Of a DNA stretch of 19,676 nt, positions 5,961-13,005 are shown in pieces. Numbering within the stretch: the first letter of the stretch is position 1; each line of letters begins with the position of its first letter. Below the pieces are notes generated by a model. The model made no database searches, was not told the DNA's origin, and saw only the letters and a list, made by a program, of their open reading frames with translations. Source of the stretch: ZC4RG30 sp046047615 (GTDB taxonomy: Bacteria > Pseudomonadota > Gammaproteobacteria > Steroidobacterales > Steroidobacteraceae); the NCBI GenBank assembly GCA_046047615.1, contig JBJOHO010000077.1, positions 1 through 19,676 of the forward strand. Reading direction: 5' to 3'. The position numbers and the translations under genes were made by a program.

Positions 5961-7559
5961 ATGTCCGGCCCTTCCCCTCTGCGCCGCCGTCTGCTGCAGG
6001 CCACACTGCTCGGTCTCGGCGCCCGATCCCTTCCCGGCCTCGCGGCTCTCCTGCCCGTCCGCGGCTTCACGCACGGCATCGCCAGCGGCGAGCCCTCACC
6101 CCGCAGCCTGCTGCTCTGGACGCGCTTCGTCGCCGACCAGGACACGCCGCTGCGCATCGAGGTCGCCACGGATGCCCGCTTCCGCCGCATCGTGGGCGGC
6201 GGCAGCACCCTGGCCCTGGCGGAGCGCGATTTCACTGCCCGCCTGACGATCGACGGCCTGCAGCCGGGGCAGGACTACCACTACCGCTTCACTGCCCCGG
6301 ACGGCACGCACAGCCCCGTGGGCCGCGCCCGCACCCTGCCAGAGGGAGAGGTCCGCCGCTTCGGCCTCGCGCTGTTCTCCTGCGCGAACCTGCCCGCCGG
6401 TTGGTTCAACGCCTACGCGCATGCGGCGGCGCGCGATGACCTGGACCTGGTGGTCCATGTGGGCGACTACCTCTACGAATATGCGCAGGGCGTCTACCCG
6501 GACGCGAAGTCGTCGCTGCCACGGCGACTGCTGGTCCCCGCGCACGAGATGGTCACGTTGACGGACCACCGCCGCCGCTATGCCTGCTACCGCGCCGACC
6601 CTGACCTGCAGGCGCTGCACGCGCGGCACGCCATGGTTGCGCAGTACGACGACCACGAACTGGCCAACGACGCCTGGCGCGACGGCGCGGAAAACCACCA
6701 GCCGGCCAGCGAGGGGGACTGGGCCACGCGGCGCGACATCGCGCTGCGCGTCTGGCAGGAGTGGATGCCCGTGTCCGATGCGCCCTGGACGCGTTACGAC
6801 ATCGGCAGCCTGGCGACGCTGTTCAAGGCCGAGACGCGCCTGGCCGGGCGCAGCCCGCCCTTGGTGCCGCGTGAGCCGCTGGTGGCCTTCCGCGATACGG
6901 AGTGGCGCGATCCACGCCGCACACTGCTTGGCACTGTGCAGGAAGCCTGGCTGCACCAGGGCCTCACAGAGTCGCGCCGCGCCGGTGTGCGCTGGCAGGT
7001 GCTGGCCCAGCAGGTCGTGATGGGTGAACTGCGCATGCCACCGGAGATCGCGGGCTGGCTGCCACCGGACGCACCGGCGTACCTGCAGCGTGGCGTCGCA
7101 CTGGGCACAGCGGCAGCGCGCGAAGGATTGCCGTTCAATCTGGACAGCTGGGGGGGCTTTCCGGCCGCGCGTGAGCGGCTGCTGCGCGCGGCGCTGTCCA
7201 CCGATTCGCGGCTGGTGGTGCTCTCTGGCGACAGCCACAACGCCTGGGGGAACGACCTGATGGTGGACGGCGAGCACGCCGGCGTGGAATTCGCCTGCCA
7301 GGCGGTCAGCTCGCCGGGCTACGAAGGCTACCTGCCCCGCACCGCGCCCGCGGACCTTGCCGCTGCCCTGCGACGGACCAACCCGGGCATCGCCTTCTGC
7401 GAAACGAGCCGCCGCGGCTACCTCAGCCTGCAGCTGACGCCAACCGAGGCCACCGGCACCTGGCATTTCCTGCACACGGTGCGGGAGCGCGACACGGGGC
7501 TGGCCACCGAAGCGCGCCGCATCACCCGCGGTGGCTCGCGGCGCCTGACAGAGACCTGA
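5961..7559 (+). CDS. phoD: PhoD-family alkaline phosphatase/phosphodiesterase, Tat-exported
   Basis: A 532-residue enzyme expected to hydrolyse phosphomono- or diesters outside the cytoplasm. The N-terminus has RRR at 8-10 followed by a hydrophobic Leu/Ala stretch, consistent with a Tat signal, as known for PhoD. Residues about 36-128 form the PhoD N-terminal beta domain (FTHGIASGEP ... LQPGQDYHYRF). The metallophosphatase domain shows FSCANL (139-144, with the conserved Cys141), HVGDYLYEY (166-174), QYDDHE (228-233) and LSGDSHNAWG (421-430), the expected metal and phosphate ligands of the family (Ca/Fe in B. subtilis PhoD). Length is typical. The gene diverges from WYL regulator 2 and ends nine bases from the convergent lipoprotein gene. 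A complete Pho box is not visible upstream. Confidence 0.9.
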   Translation: MSGPSPLRRRLLQATLLGLGARSLPGLAALLPVRGFTHGIASGEPSPRSLLLWTRFVADQDTPLRIEVATDARFRRIVGGGSTLALAERDFTARLTIDGLQPGQDYHYRFTAPDGTHSPVGRARTLPEGEVRRFGLALFSCANLPAGWFNAYAHAAARDDLDLVVHVGDYLYEYAQGVYPDAKSSLPRRLLVPAHEMVTLTDHRRRYACYRADPDLQALHARHAMVAQYDDHELANDAWRDGAENHQPASEGDWATRRDIALRVWQEWMPVSDAPWTRYDIGSLATLFKAETRLAGRSPPLVPREPLVAFRDTEWRDPRRTLLGTVQEAWLHQGLTESRRAGVRWQVLAQQVVMGELRMPPEIAGWLPPDAPAYLQRGVALGTAAAREGLPFNLDSWGGFPAARERLLRAALSTDSRLVVLSGDSHNAWGNDLMVDGEHAGVEFACQAVSSPGYEGYLPRTAPADLAAALRRTNPGIAFCETSRRGYLSLQLTPTEATGTWHFLHTVRERDTGLATEARRITRGGSRRLTET

Positions 7560-7568
7560 GCGCCGGGA

Positions 7569-8345
7569 TCAGGACCCGCCCGCGAAGCGCTGCAACCAGG
7601 CTTCGTAGCGCTCCTGCTGCAGGTTGACCGCGAGCTGCGCGCGCACGGACTCGAAATCCGGAGCCGCCGCAGCCCGTCGCTCCAGCACGCGGATCACGTG
7701 CCAGCCATACTCGGTCTTCACCGGCTCCTGCGTATGCGCCAGCAGCTTCAAGCCTTGAACCGCATCGGTGAACGGCCGCGGCAACCGGCCCGGCGCGATC
7801 CAGCCCAGCTCGCCCCCGCGGCCCGCGGTATCGTCCACGGACAGCTCGCGCGCAAGCGCTGCAAAAGACTCACCGCTGTCCAGGCGGCGCAGCACGCTCC
7901 GCGCCTCGTTCTCGCTGGCCAACAGGATGTGCGCCACCCGGTGTTCAGCGGCCGGCAGTGTGTCGACGAAGCGCCGGTAGGCGGCCTGCAGCTCGGCTTC
8001 GGTCGGCGTGTTGACCACGCCCGCCTGCGCCGCGCCGGCACGCGCCAAGGCTTCAAGCTGCTGCAACTCCACCTCCCGCAGCCGTGCCGGCTCCAGCGTG
8101 GAACGCGCTGCTGCTGCCGCTGCCTGCAGGCGGCCCAGCTGCTGCAGCAGACGCCCGCGGTAGGCCGGATCAATATCCTCCGGCGTGCTGCGCGCCACCT
8201 GCTGGACATAGGTGGCGAAAAGCCCTGCCTTGACCTCCTGGCCGGCGATTTGCGCCAGCACGACCTCGTCCGGCGCAGGCTTGCTGCAGGCGGCAAGAAG
8301 CGCCATCGCTGCCCCAAGCCCTGTCGCAACAGAACGCTTCACCAT
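7569..8345 (-). CDS. Parvulin-type peptidyl-prolyl cis-trans isomerase, lipoprotein
   Basis: A 258-residue envelope folding factor. The signal sequence ends in the lipobox LAAC (17-20), so Cys20 should be lipidated and the protein membrane-anchored. Residues about 25-130 form a SurA/PrsA-like helical chaperone region. The parvulin domain spans about 135-222, with HRVAHILLASE, FAALARELSVDD, GGELGWIAPGRLP and TEYGWHVIRVLE, the normal order of conserved blocks. It would isomerise X-Pro bonds or act as a holdase for exported proteins. GGAG lies seven bases before the ATG. It stands alone, convergent with phoD and downstream of the tRNA hairpin. It is smaller than SurA and has one parvulin domain, so it is closer to PrsA-like or EpsD-like PPIase lipoproteins; no EPS genes are nearby to favour the latter. 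Confidence 0.87.
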   Translation of the reverse strand: MVKRSVATGLGAAMALLAACSKPAPDEVVLAQIAGQEVKAGLFATYVQQVARSTPEDIDPAYRGRLLQQLGRLQAAAAAARSTLEPARLREVELQQLEALARAGAAQAGVVNTPTEAELQAAYRRFVDTLPAAEHRVAHILLASENEARSVLRRLDSGESFAALARELSVDDTAGRGGELGWIAPGRLPRPFTDAVQGLKLLAHTQEPVKTEYGWHVIRVLERRAAAAPDFESVRAQLAVNLQQERYEAWLQRFAGGS

Positions 8346-8506
8346 CGCACAACTCCGGGCCTGTCAAAGACGTGCAGCGCGATGCTGCGCCACCGCCCAT
8401 TTTGCAGCACGGTTCCGGGCTGACGCGCCCGGGATTTGTCGTCAGGGCGGCCCAGGACGCGATGTGCAAGTTTCAGCGCTGGACTCGCCGGTGACCCCCA
8501 AAGCAG

Positions 8507-8533
8507 GAAGGCCGCCCTTGCGGGGCGGCCTTC
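8507..8533 (-). terminator. Hairpin terminator downstream of tRNA-Thr
   Basis: Perfect 11-bp stem GAAGGCCGCCC / GGGCGGCCTTC with a 5-base loop, 11 bases after the tRNA 3' end. The following T-run on the minus strand is short (CTGCTTT), so termination may be partial. Confidence 0.6.
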
Positions 8534-8544
8534 TGCGTTTCATC

Positions 8545-8620
8545 TGGTGCCGGAGATAGGAATCGAACCTACGACCCCATCATTACGAATGACGTGCTCT
8601 ACCAACTGAGCTACTCCGGC
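8545..8620 (-). tRNA. tRNA-Thr, anticodon CGT
   Basis: A 76-base cloverleaf on the minus strand. The 5' acceptor GCCGGAG pairs with CTCCGGC, and the encoded ACCA end is present. The anticodon stem is CGTCA/TGATG around the loop TTCGTAA, giving anticodon CGT, which reads ACG threonine codons. The D arm (GCTCAGTTGGTAGAGC) and T arm (loop TTCGATT) are canonical. Confidence 0.96.
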
Positions 8621-8631
8621 GTGGGGCGCGC

Positions 8632-8637
8632 ATTGTA
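8632..8637 (-). promoter_or_regulatory. -10 element of the tRNA-Thr promoter
   Basis: TACAAT on the minus strand (five of six consensus bases) ends 11 bases before the tRNA 5' end, giving a leader of about five bases. The GC-rich discriminator GCGCGCC right after it is typical of stable-RNA promoters under stringent control. The -35 is not clear. Confidence 0.5.
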
Positions 8638-8675
8638 GGCAATCACGCGCCGCCGATCCAGTGATGGATGCCGGA

Positions 8676-9014
8676 TCAGGCGCCCGGCTTCTGCACCCAG
8701 ACCTTGCACCAGCCGGCACCCTTGACGGACTTGCCCGGGAACAGGTTGCAGCCGGCCTGGGCGTCGGTGGCCTTGCCAACATACTGCAGGCAGTTGCTGC
8801 ACTTCTGGTTCGGCTTGTAGGTCGGGTTGGCCTTGGCGTCCACCTTCGTGGCGTCGTGGACGTAGCCCAGCGCCTTGGCACCGGCATCGTTCGGGTCGAC
8901 CAGCGGCAGGGCCGCGGCCTGGCCCGCCTGGGCCGCCTGGGTCACGACCTGCGCGCCCACGGCGCCCGCCAGGGCCACCTTGAGGAAGCTGCGGCGTTGC
9001 ATGTTCTCGCTCAT
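8676..9014 (-). CDS. High-potential iron-sulfur protein (HiPIP), Tat-exported
   Basis: A 112-residue periplasmic electron carrier. The N-terminus QRRSFLK (6-12) followed by an Ala/Val-rich core is a Tat signal, as HiPIPs are exported folded with the cluster inserted; cleavage is likely near the Ala-rich stretch at 27-35. The four cluster ligands are Cys72, Cys75, Cys89 and Cys103 (CSNC, GCNLFPGK, GWCKVW), the classical HiPIP spacing for one [4Fe-4S] cluster. Tyr51, in LGYVHD, is in the position of the conserved Tyr near the cluster. GGAG lies seven bases before the ATG at 9014, which decides this start over the internal Met5. HiPIPs carry electrons to reaction centres or terminal oxidases; no partner gene is in view. 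It diverges from the pilus operon. Confidence 0.95.
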   Translation of the reverse strand: MSENMQRRSFLKVALAGAVGAQVVTQAAQAGQAAALPLVDPNDAGAKALGYVHDATKVDAKANPTYKPNQKCSNCLQYVGKATDAQAGCNLFPGKSVKGAGWCKVWVQKPGA

Positions 9015-9051
9015 CGGATCACTCCATGTCTGCTGTGGCAGTAATGGTGCA

Positions 9052-9060
9052 AGTCTAGCA
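9052..9060 (-). promoter_or_regulatory. Extended -10 promoter of the HiPIP gene
   Basis: TGCTAGACT on the minus strand: TGN plus TAGACT, an extended -10. It predicts a leader of about 30 bases before the ATG at 9014, with the GGAG ribosome site in place. No -35 is evident, which is acceptable for an extended -10. Confidence 0.4.
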
Positions 9061-9136
9061 GCGACCTCTGCATTTCTGCGGGATGCGAGCGATTTTCAAC
9101 AACAGCACACGAGCCAGCGGCGTGACGCTGTGCGTC

Positions 9137-9646
9137 ATGGAAACCCGTTCACAACGCGGCCTCACGCTGGCCGAACTGCTGCTGGCCGTGACGCTCTCTG
9201 CAGTCCTGCTGGGGCTGTCCGTGCCGTCCTTCAGCGACGCCTTCGCGCGCACGCGCATCCGCAGCGCCGGCGATGCGGTTGCGGCCGGACACGCGCAGGC
9301 CCGCGCCCTGGCGCTGGCCCGCGGTGAGGCCGTGGACCTGTGCCTCGCCGATGCGGCATCAGCCGCCTGCCGACCCGAGGCAACGCCCACTGCCAGTGTC
9401 GTGGCGATCTGGCCTGCCGCAGGACAGGAGCCGCTGTGGCGGCAGGCGCTGCCCCGCGGCACGCGTGTGGTCGGCAACCGCGCCCGGCTGCGCTTCTACC
9501 CCTCGCCGCGGGCGGGCACCACCGCTACCTGGACGGTCTGCGACCTCCGCGGCCAGGCACCCGTGCACCACTGGATCGTGAGCCAGGCCGGACGACTGCG
9601 TGACGAGGCGGGCGTCACCACGGCCTGCCCGCCCGTCAAGCCCTGA
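9137..9646 (+). CDS. fimT: Minor type IV pilin FimT (GspH/FimT family)
   Basis: A 169-residue prepilin. The leader METRSQRG is cut after Gly8 by PilD, exposing LTLAELLLAV with Glu13 at mature position +5 and a 20-residue hydrophobic helix. The rest (about 40-165) fits the GspH/FimT pseudopilin head: an Ala-rich alpha helix with ARALALARGE, then beta strands, ending with a Cys near the C-terminus (TTACP). ATG 9137 gives a normal short leader; an earlier in-frame start at 9083 would give an unusually long one. It is the first gene of the minor-pilin operon, and the encoded proteins form the priming/tip complex of a type IVa pilus (twitching, adhesion, DNA uptake). In naturally competent relatives FimT binds DNA; whether it does so here cannot be seen. 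Confidence 0.85.
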   Translation: METRSQRGLTLAELLLAVTLSAVLLGLSVPSFSDAFARTRIRSAGDAVAAGHAQARALALARGEAVDLCLADAASAACRPEATPTASVVAIWPAAGQEPLWRQALPRGTRVVGNRARLRFYPSPRAGTTATWTVCDLRGQAPVHHWIVSQAGRLRDEAGVTTACPPVKP

Positions 9647-9712
9647 ATGGCACCCAACACGGCAGATTCCCGACGCCACGGCCGGCCCTCCTCCGCCAGG
9701 CTGCCGCCATGA
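9647..9712 (+). other. 21-codon upstream ORF linking fimT and pilV
   Basis: An ATG directly after the fimT TGA (TGA-ATG, same frame) opens a 21-codon frame whose TGA overlaps the pilV ATG (ATGA). The encoded peptide, MAPNTADSRRHGRPSSARLP then P, is basic and resembles nothing I know. Its likely role, if any, is to carry ribosomes from fimT to pilV, which lacks a Shine-Dalgarno site. It could equally be chance. Confidence 0.25.
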
Positions 9713-10149
9713 ACTCCGGCATCCAGGCGCACAGCGCCCCTCTGGCGCGGGCCTGCATCCCACAGCGCAGCGATGAGCACGGCAGCAGCCTTCCTGAGGC
9801 GCTGTTGGCGCTGCTGATCCTCGCCCTGGCCGGCATGGCGCTGGCGCGCAGCCTGCCGCGCGACCTGCACGAAAGCCACGCACCGCTGCAGCAACTGCGG
9901 GCAGCGGAGGTCGCCGCAGGACTGTTGGAGGAAGCCAGCCTCGGCGGTCCGCCGACCTCTGCCTCTCCCACTCTGCAGGCCCTGCCGGCGCTGTCCGCCG
10001 GCGCCCGGCTGCAATCGGACCAACGGCCCTCGGAAGGTCACGTCATCCAGTCCCTCGACCTCGTCTGGCCCGATGCCCAAGGCCGCCTCAACCGGCAGCA
10101 GTGGTCGCAGGTGCCACCACCCGCACCTGTTGCCAACGCAGCGCCCTGA
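9709..10149 (+). CDS. pilV: Minor type IV pilin PilV-like
   Basis: A 146-residue prepilin in the pilV position of the cluster. A class III signal is visible at HG-SSLPEALLALLILALAG: cleavage after Gly25 leaves Ser at +1 and Glu30 at the required +5. The 25-residue leader is much longer than the usual 5-10, and +1 is Ser instead of the usual Phe, Leu or Met. The helix is followed by LRAAEVAAGLLEEA, similar to the PilV/PilI N-terminal region, and a short head of about 70 residues. No Shine-Dalgarno sequence precedes the ATG at 9709 and no better in-frame start exists. Expected role: minor pilin of the type IVa priming complex with PilW, PilX, PilY1, PilE and FimT. The family name rests mainly on gene order. 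Confidence 0.72.
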   Translation: MNSGIQAHSAPLARACIPQRSDEHGSSLPEALLALLILALAGMALARSLPRDLHESHAPLQQLRAAEVAAGLLEEASLGGPPTSASPTLQALPALSAGARLQSDQRPSEGHVIQSLDLVWPDAQGRLNRQQWSQVPPPAPVANAAP

Positions 10150-10156
10150 AGCCGCC

Positions 10157-11035
10157 ATGACGCAATGTCGTCCCCTGCCCTGCGTACCCGCTCGCCCGTC
10201 GCAGCGCGGCCTGGGTCTCATCGAACTGCTGGTGGCGCTCGCGCTGGGCAGCGTGGTGCTGCTGGGCTGCCTGCGGCTGGCCCTGCTGGCACGGGCCCAC
10301 CGCGGCGACCAGGCCCAGCAGCAGCGGCTCCACGAAAGGGCGCGCCATGCCCTCTCGGCACTGGAGGCCGACCTGCAAATGGCGGGCTTCTACGGCCTGG
10401 TGGCCGGAGCTGGGGTCAGCACCGCCGGCCTCCCGACCACGGGTGCCGACGCCTGCGGCGCCGTGCTGCCCCGCGACCTCGGCCAAGCGGTGACCGTGCT
10501 GCGCGGGCCGTGGTCCCTGCCTTGTCCACCGTCCGGTGGCGGACTGGCGCCGGGCAGCGATGTTCTGGTGCTGCGCCGCGCCAGCGGCGCGACCGCCATT
10601 CCGGAACCCGGCCGCCTGCAGGTCTACACCAGCCTCGCCAGACCTGCCGACAGCCGGCTGGTCACCGACGCAAGCGCGCAAGGCCAGACCACGTCCGGCG
10701 CACCCGCCACGACGGAACTGCGCGACTTGGTGATCCGCATCTACTACCTCGCCCGCCGGGCGGATGGCACCACCGGCGCCTCAACGCCCGCAACCACCGC
10801 CTTGCGCGTGAAGAACCTGACACGCATTGCCGGCCAGCCGGCCTTCATCGACACCGAGGTGCTGCCGGGTGTCGCGCAGTTCTCAGTGGAGCCGCTGGGC
10901 ACGGTAACGGCCGGCCAGCCTCCGGGGCTCCTGCTGCGGCTGGGGCTGACGCCGCAGGGAGGGGACGGCGCCGTGACCACGCCGGCGCTCGGCCTGCAAC
11001 ACCCTGTGGCCTTCCGCAACCGTCCGGAGGACTGA
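10157..11035 (+). CDS. pilW: Minor type IV pilin PilW
   Basis: A 292-residue prepilin, the largest pilin of the cluster, as is normal for PilW. PilD cleavage after Gly18 (PSQRG-LGLIELLVAL) leaves Leu at +1 and Glu23 at +5. A helix follows (HERARHALSALEADLQMAGFYG), which matches the PilW pattern of a truncated N-terminal helix leading to a beta-rich head; the segment DLVIRIYYLARR and the late VKNLTRI strand are PilW-like. PilW couples the minor-pilin complex to PilX and PilY1. ATG 10157 lies seven bases after the pilV stop and gives a plausible leader; an in-frame ATG at 10073 lies inside pilV. pilX begins three bases after the stop. Confidence 0.85.
   Translation: MTQCRPLPCVPARPSQRGLGLIELLVALALGSVVLLGCLRLALLARAHRGDQAQQQRLHERARHALSALEADLQMAGFYGLVAGAGVSTAGLPTTGADACGAVLPRDLGQAVTVLRGPWSLPCPPSGGGLAPGSDVLVLRRASGATAIPEPGRLQVYTSLARPADSRLVTDASAQGQTTSGAPATTELRDLVIRIYYLARRADGTTGASTPATTALRVKNLTRIAGQPAFIDTEVLPGVAQFSVEPLGTVTAGQPPGLLLRLGLTPQGGDGAVTTPALGLQHPVAFRNRPED
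11026..11030 (+). promoter_or_regulatory. Ribosome binding site of pilX
   Basis: GGAGG, the best Shine-Dalgarno sequence of the pilus operon, lies in the last codons of pilW, eight bases before the pilX ATG at 11039. It fixes the very short four-residue PilX leader. Confidence 0.7.
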
Positions 11036-11038
11036 CCC

Positions 11039-11458
11039 ATGCAACGCGGCCTCGCCTTGCCCGTGTCCCTGCTGTTTGCGGCCCTGATCGCGCTGCTGGT
11101 GCTGGCGGGGCAGCACGGCAGCCTGCAGCAGTGGCGCCTGGCGTCGATCTACCAAGGCCGCCTGGCGGCATGGATCGCGGCGGAAAGCGCACTGAACGCG
11201 GCCTGGGCAGTCTGGGCCGCCACACCGGAGCGGCCGCCCACGACCCGGCGCTGGCAGGTCGCAGAAGGCAGCTTGGCCGCCGAGGCGGAAGTCTTCGCGC
11301 GCGCCGGCGACCGCATCGCCCTGCCCGCGGGCTACAGCCTCGACCAGGTCCTCGCCTGGCATTACGAAATGCACAGCACCGCCCGGCATGCGCAGGGAGC
11401 CCGGAGTGCCGTGGTCCGCGGCTTCGAGTGGCTGCGACCGGCAGGGGCGTGGCCGTGA
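11039..11458 (+). CDS. pilX: Minor type IV pilin PilX
   Basis: A 139-residue prepilin. The leader is only MQRG, with cleavage after Gly4; mature +5 is Val, not Glu. That is normal for PilX, whose N-terminal domain has the pattern RGxALxxxLLxLLxL. It is followed by the typical Gln-rich helix and the AAESAL motif (SLQQWRLASIYQGRLAAWIAAESALNAA split over about 24-51), the diagnostic PilX feature. The head domain is short. In P. aeruginosa PilX works with PilV and PilW to recruit PilY1 to the tip. Its TGA overlaps the GTG of pilY1 (GTGA), implying coupled translation. Confidence 0.85.
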   Translation: MQRGLALPVSLLFAALIALLVLAGQHGSLQQWRLASIYQGRLAAWIAAESALNAAWAVWAATPERPPTTRRWQVAEGSLAAEAEVFARAGDRIALPAGYSLDQVLAWHYEMHSTARHAQGARSAVVRGFEWLRPAGAWP

Positions 11459-13005
11459 GGCGGGCCGCCACCCTCACTGCACTGCTGCTGGGCATGCTGG
11501 CCCTGCCCGGCGGCCAGAGCGGCCTGCTGCCGGCACGGGTCGCAGCAGTCCCGGTCGCCACCCTCGAACTGGGGGGGCTGCTGTTCAGCGATGGGCGCCG
11601 GCAGCGCATGCTGGCCGTCGGCACACGTCTGCAGGTCGTGGATGCTGCAGGACGCGAGATCTATTCGCAGGACCTGCGCCCGGATGCCCCCTCCCCGGCC
11701 CTGCCAGGCACCGAGTGTCCCGGCCTGCTCATGGCCAGCCTCGTGCTCGATGAACCTCTGCCGGATGGACAGTTCGACCCGGACCAGGGCGAGCGCGCGC
11801 TGCTGGCTGTCTCGGCCCGCTGGCGCGACGCCAGCGGCGCCGCCCGTTCGCTGGTGGCCTTGCTGGCCTGGCAGGACGCCGCCGCACCGCAGCTGCTGTG
11901 GCGGCATGACGATCTCAGATTGCCTGCGCTGGCGGACCCGCTCGCACCACCCACGCTCGCCCGCCTCGCGCTTGATGCCACGCAAAGGGATCCTCGGCAC
12001 TGGGTGGTCTGGCTGGGCGCTGGCCTCGCCCGCCCCGCCAGCACCACCGACCCCTCAAGCGGTCGCGATGGCGCCGCCCTGCTGGCCCTGGACGCGGCCG
12101 ATGGACGACTGCTGTGGCGGGCCGGCGCCGGCATCGACGCGGCGCGCTGGCCTGCGATGACGCAGCCGATGACTGGCGGCCTGCGCGCCCTGGATCTGGA
12201 CGCCGACGGCTTGCTCGACCGGCTCTATGCCGGCGACGGCGTGGCCCGCCTCTGGCGCTTCGATGTGCTGCCGGGGAATACGGCGGCGGAACGTCTGGCA
12301 GGCCGCGTGATGGCCGATCTGGCCGACCCAACGGCTCCTCGGGCACGCCTGATCCTCGCGGCGCCCGATGCGGCACGGCTGCAGCCTGCGGGCCAGCCCG
12401 CGCGGTTGGCCGTCACCGTCGGCACGGCGACCGCTGCCACCGCCAGTCCCGGCACGGGGACGATGCCACCGGTGGGCAACCTGCTTGCGGTGGTCCATGA
12501 CCCGGACCCCTTCACCACGCTCGACGCCGCGGCCCACGCGCGGCGGCCGGCGCTCACGCTCGCCGACCTGCCGCCGGTGGACCCCACTGGGGACGCCAGC
12601 ACGTCCGCGCCCGCGGGAAGCGCCGGCTACCACCTGTTGCTGGGTCCGGACCAGGTGCTCGTCCGCAGCCTGACATGGGGTGGCCTGCTGCTGTTCTCGC
12701 GGGTCGAGGGGCTGCCGCCGGCAGATGCGGACAGCTGTCGCGGCCTGGGACCCACCGTCATCGTGAAGGTCGGCGCCATCGACGCGCTCACCGGCCGGAT
12801 TGCACAGGACCTGGATGGCAACGGCCGGCGGGACGCCGGCGACCTCGCCGTCCCCTTGCCGACAGGGACCACGCTTGCAGCCAGCGAGTTGCCACGTCGG
12901 GACCCGGTCAGCGGGCAATGCCTCTGGGCGTCAATCCCGCTCGCCGACTGCCCGGCACTGCCACGTGTGCGCAGCCTCTACTGGCGCCGCCAGGACGCGG
13001 ACTGA
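11455..13005 (+). CDS. pilY1: PilY1-like pilus tip protein, short form
   Basis: A 516-residue exported protein corresponding to the C-terminal beta-propeller of PilY1. The decisive motif is at 247-270: DLDADGLLDRLYAGD (Asp247, 249, 251, 255, 261), the calcium-binding loop, followed by ARLWRFD. Before it, LLALDAADGRLLWR (209-222) is a propeller blade of the usual type, and DLDGNGRRDAGD (452-463) is a second EF-hand-like loop. The end, CPALPRVRSLYW, recalls the PilY1 C-terminus. The N-terminus (MRRAATLTALLLGMLALPG) is a signal peptide. The GTG at 11455 overlaps the pilX stop, with AGGGG upstream. Typical PilY1 proteins have 1000-1400 residues with a von Willebrand A domain in the N-terminal half; none is present, and no frameshifted remnant is seen upstream, because pilX occupies that space. 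Confidence 0.85.
   Translation: MRRAATLTALLLGMLALPGGQSGLLPARVAAVPVATLELGGLLFSDGRRQRMLAVGTRLQVVDAAGREIYSQDLRPDAPSPALPGTECPGLLMASLVLDEPLPDGQFDPDQGERALLAVSARWRDASGAARSLVALLAWQDAAAPQLLWRHDDLRLPALADPLAPPTLARLALDATQRDPRHWVVWLGAGLARPASTTDPSSGRDGAALLALDAADGRLLWRAGAGIDAARWPAMTQPMTGGLRALDLDADGLLDRLYAGDGVARLWRFDVLPGNTAAERLAGRVMADLADPTAPRARLILAAPDAARLQPAGQPARLAVTVGTATAATASPGTGTMPPVGNLLAVVHDPDPFTTLDAAAHARRPALTLADLPPVDPTGDASTSAPAGSAGYHLLLGPDQVLVRSLTWGGLLLFSRVEGLPPADADSCRGLGPTVIVKVGAIDALTGRIAQDLDGNGRRDAGDLAVPLPTGTTLAASELPRRDPVSGQCLWASIPLADCPALPRVRSLYWRRQDAD

Noticed and set aside
8415..8432. CCGGGC-TGACGC-GCCCGG hairpin before the parvulin gene
   Set aside because: A 6-bp GC stem without T-run in a GC-rich spacer; expected by chance at this composition.
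8545..8620. tRNA-Thr as integration site of a mobile element
   Set aside because: No duplicate of the tRNA 3' end, no integrase and no composition change are seen nearby.
10165..11454. Upstream extension of the pilY1 frame, which would give a 946-residue protein
   Set aside because: This part overlaps pilW and pilX, both of which have clear prepilin signatures; the translated extension is Arg/Pro/Gly-rich shadow sequence without PilY1 features.
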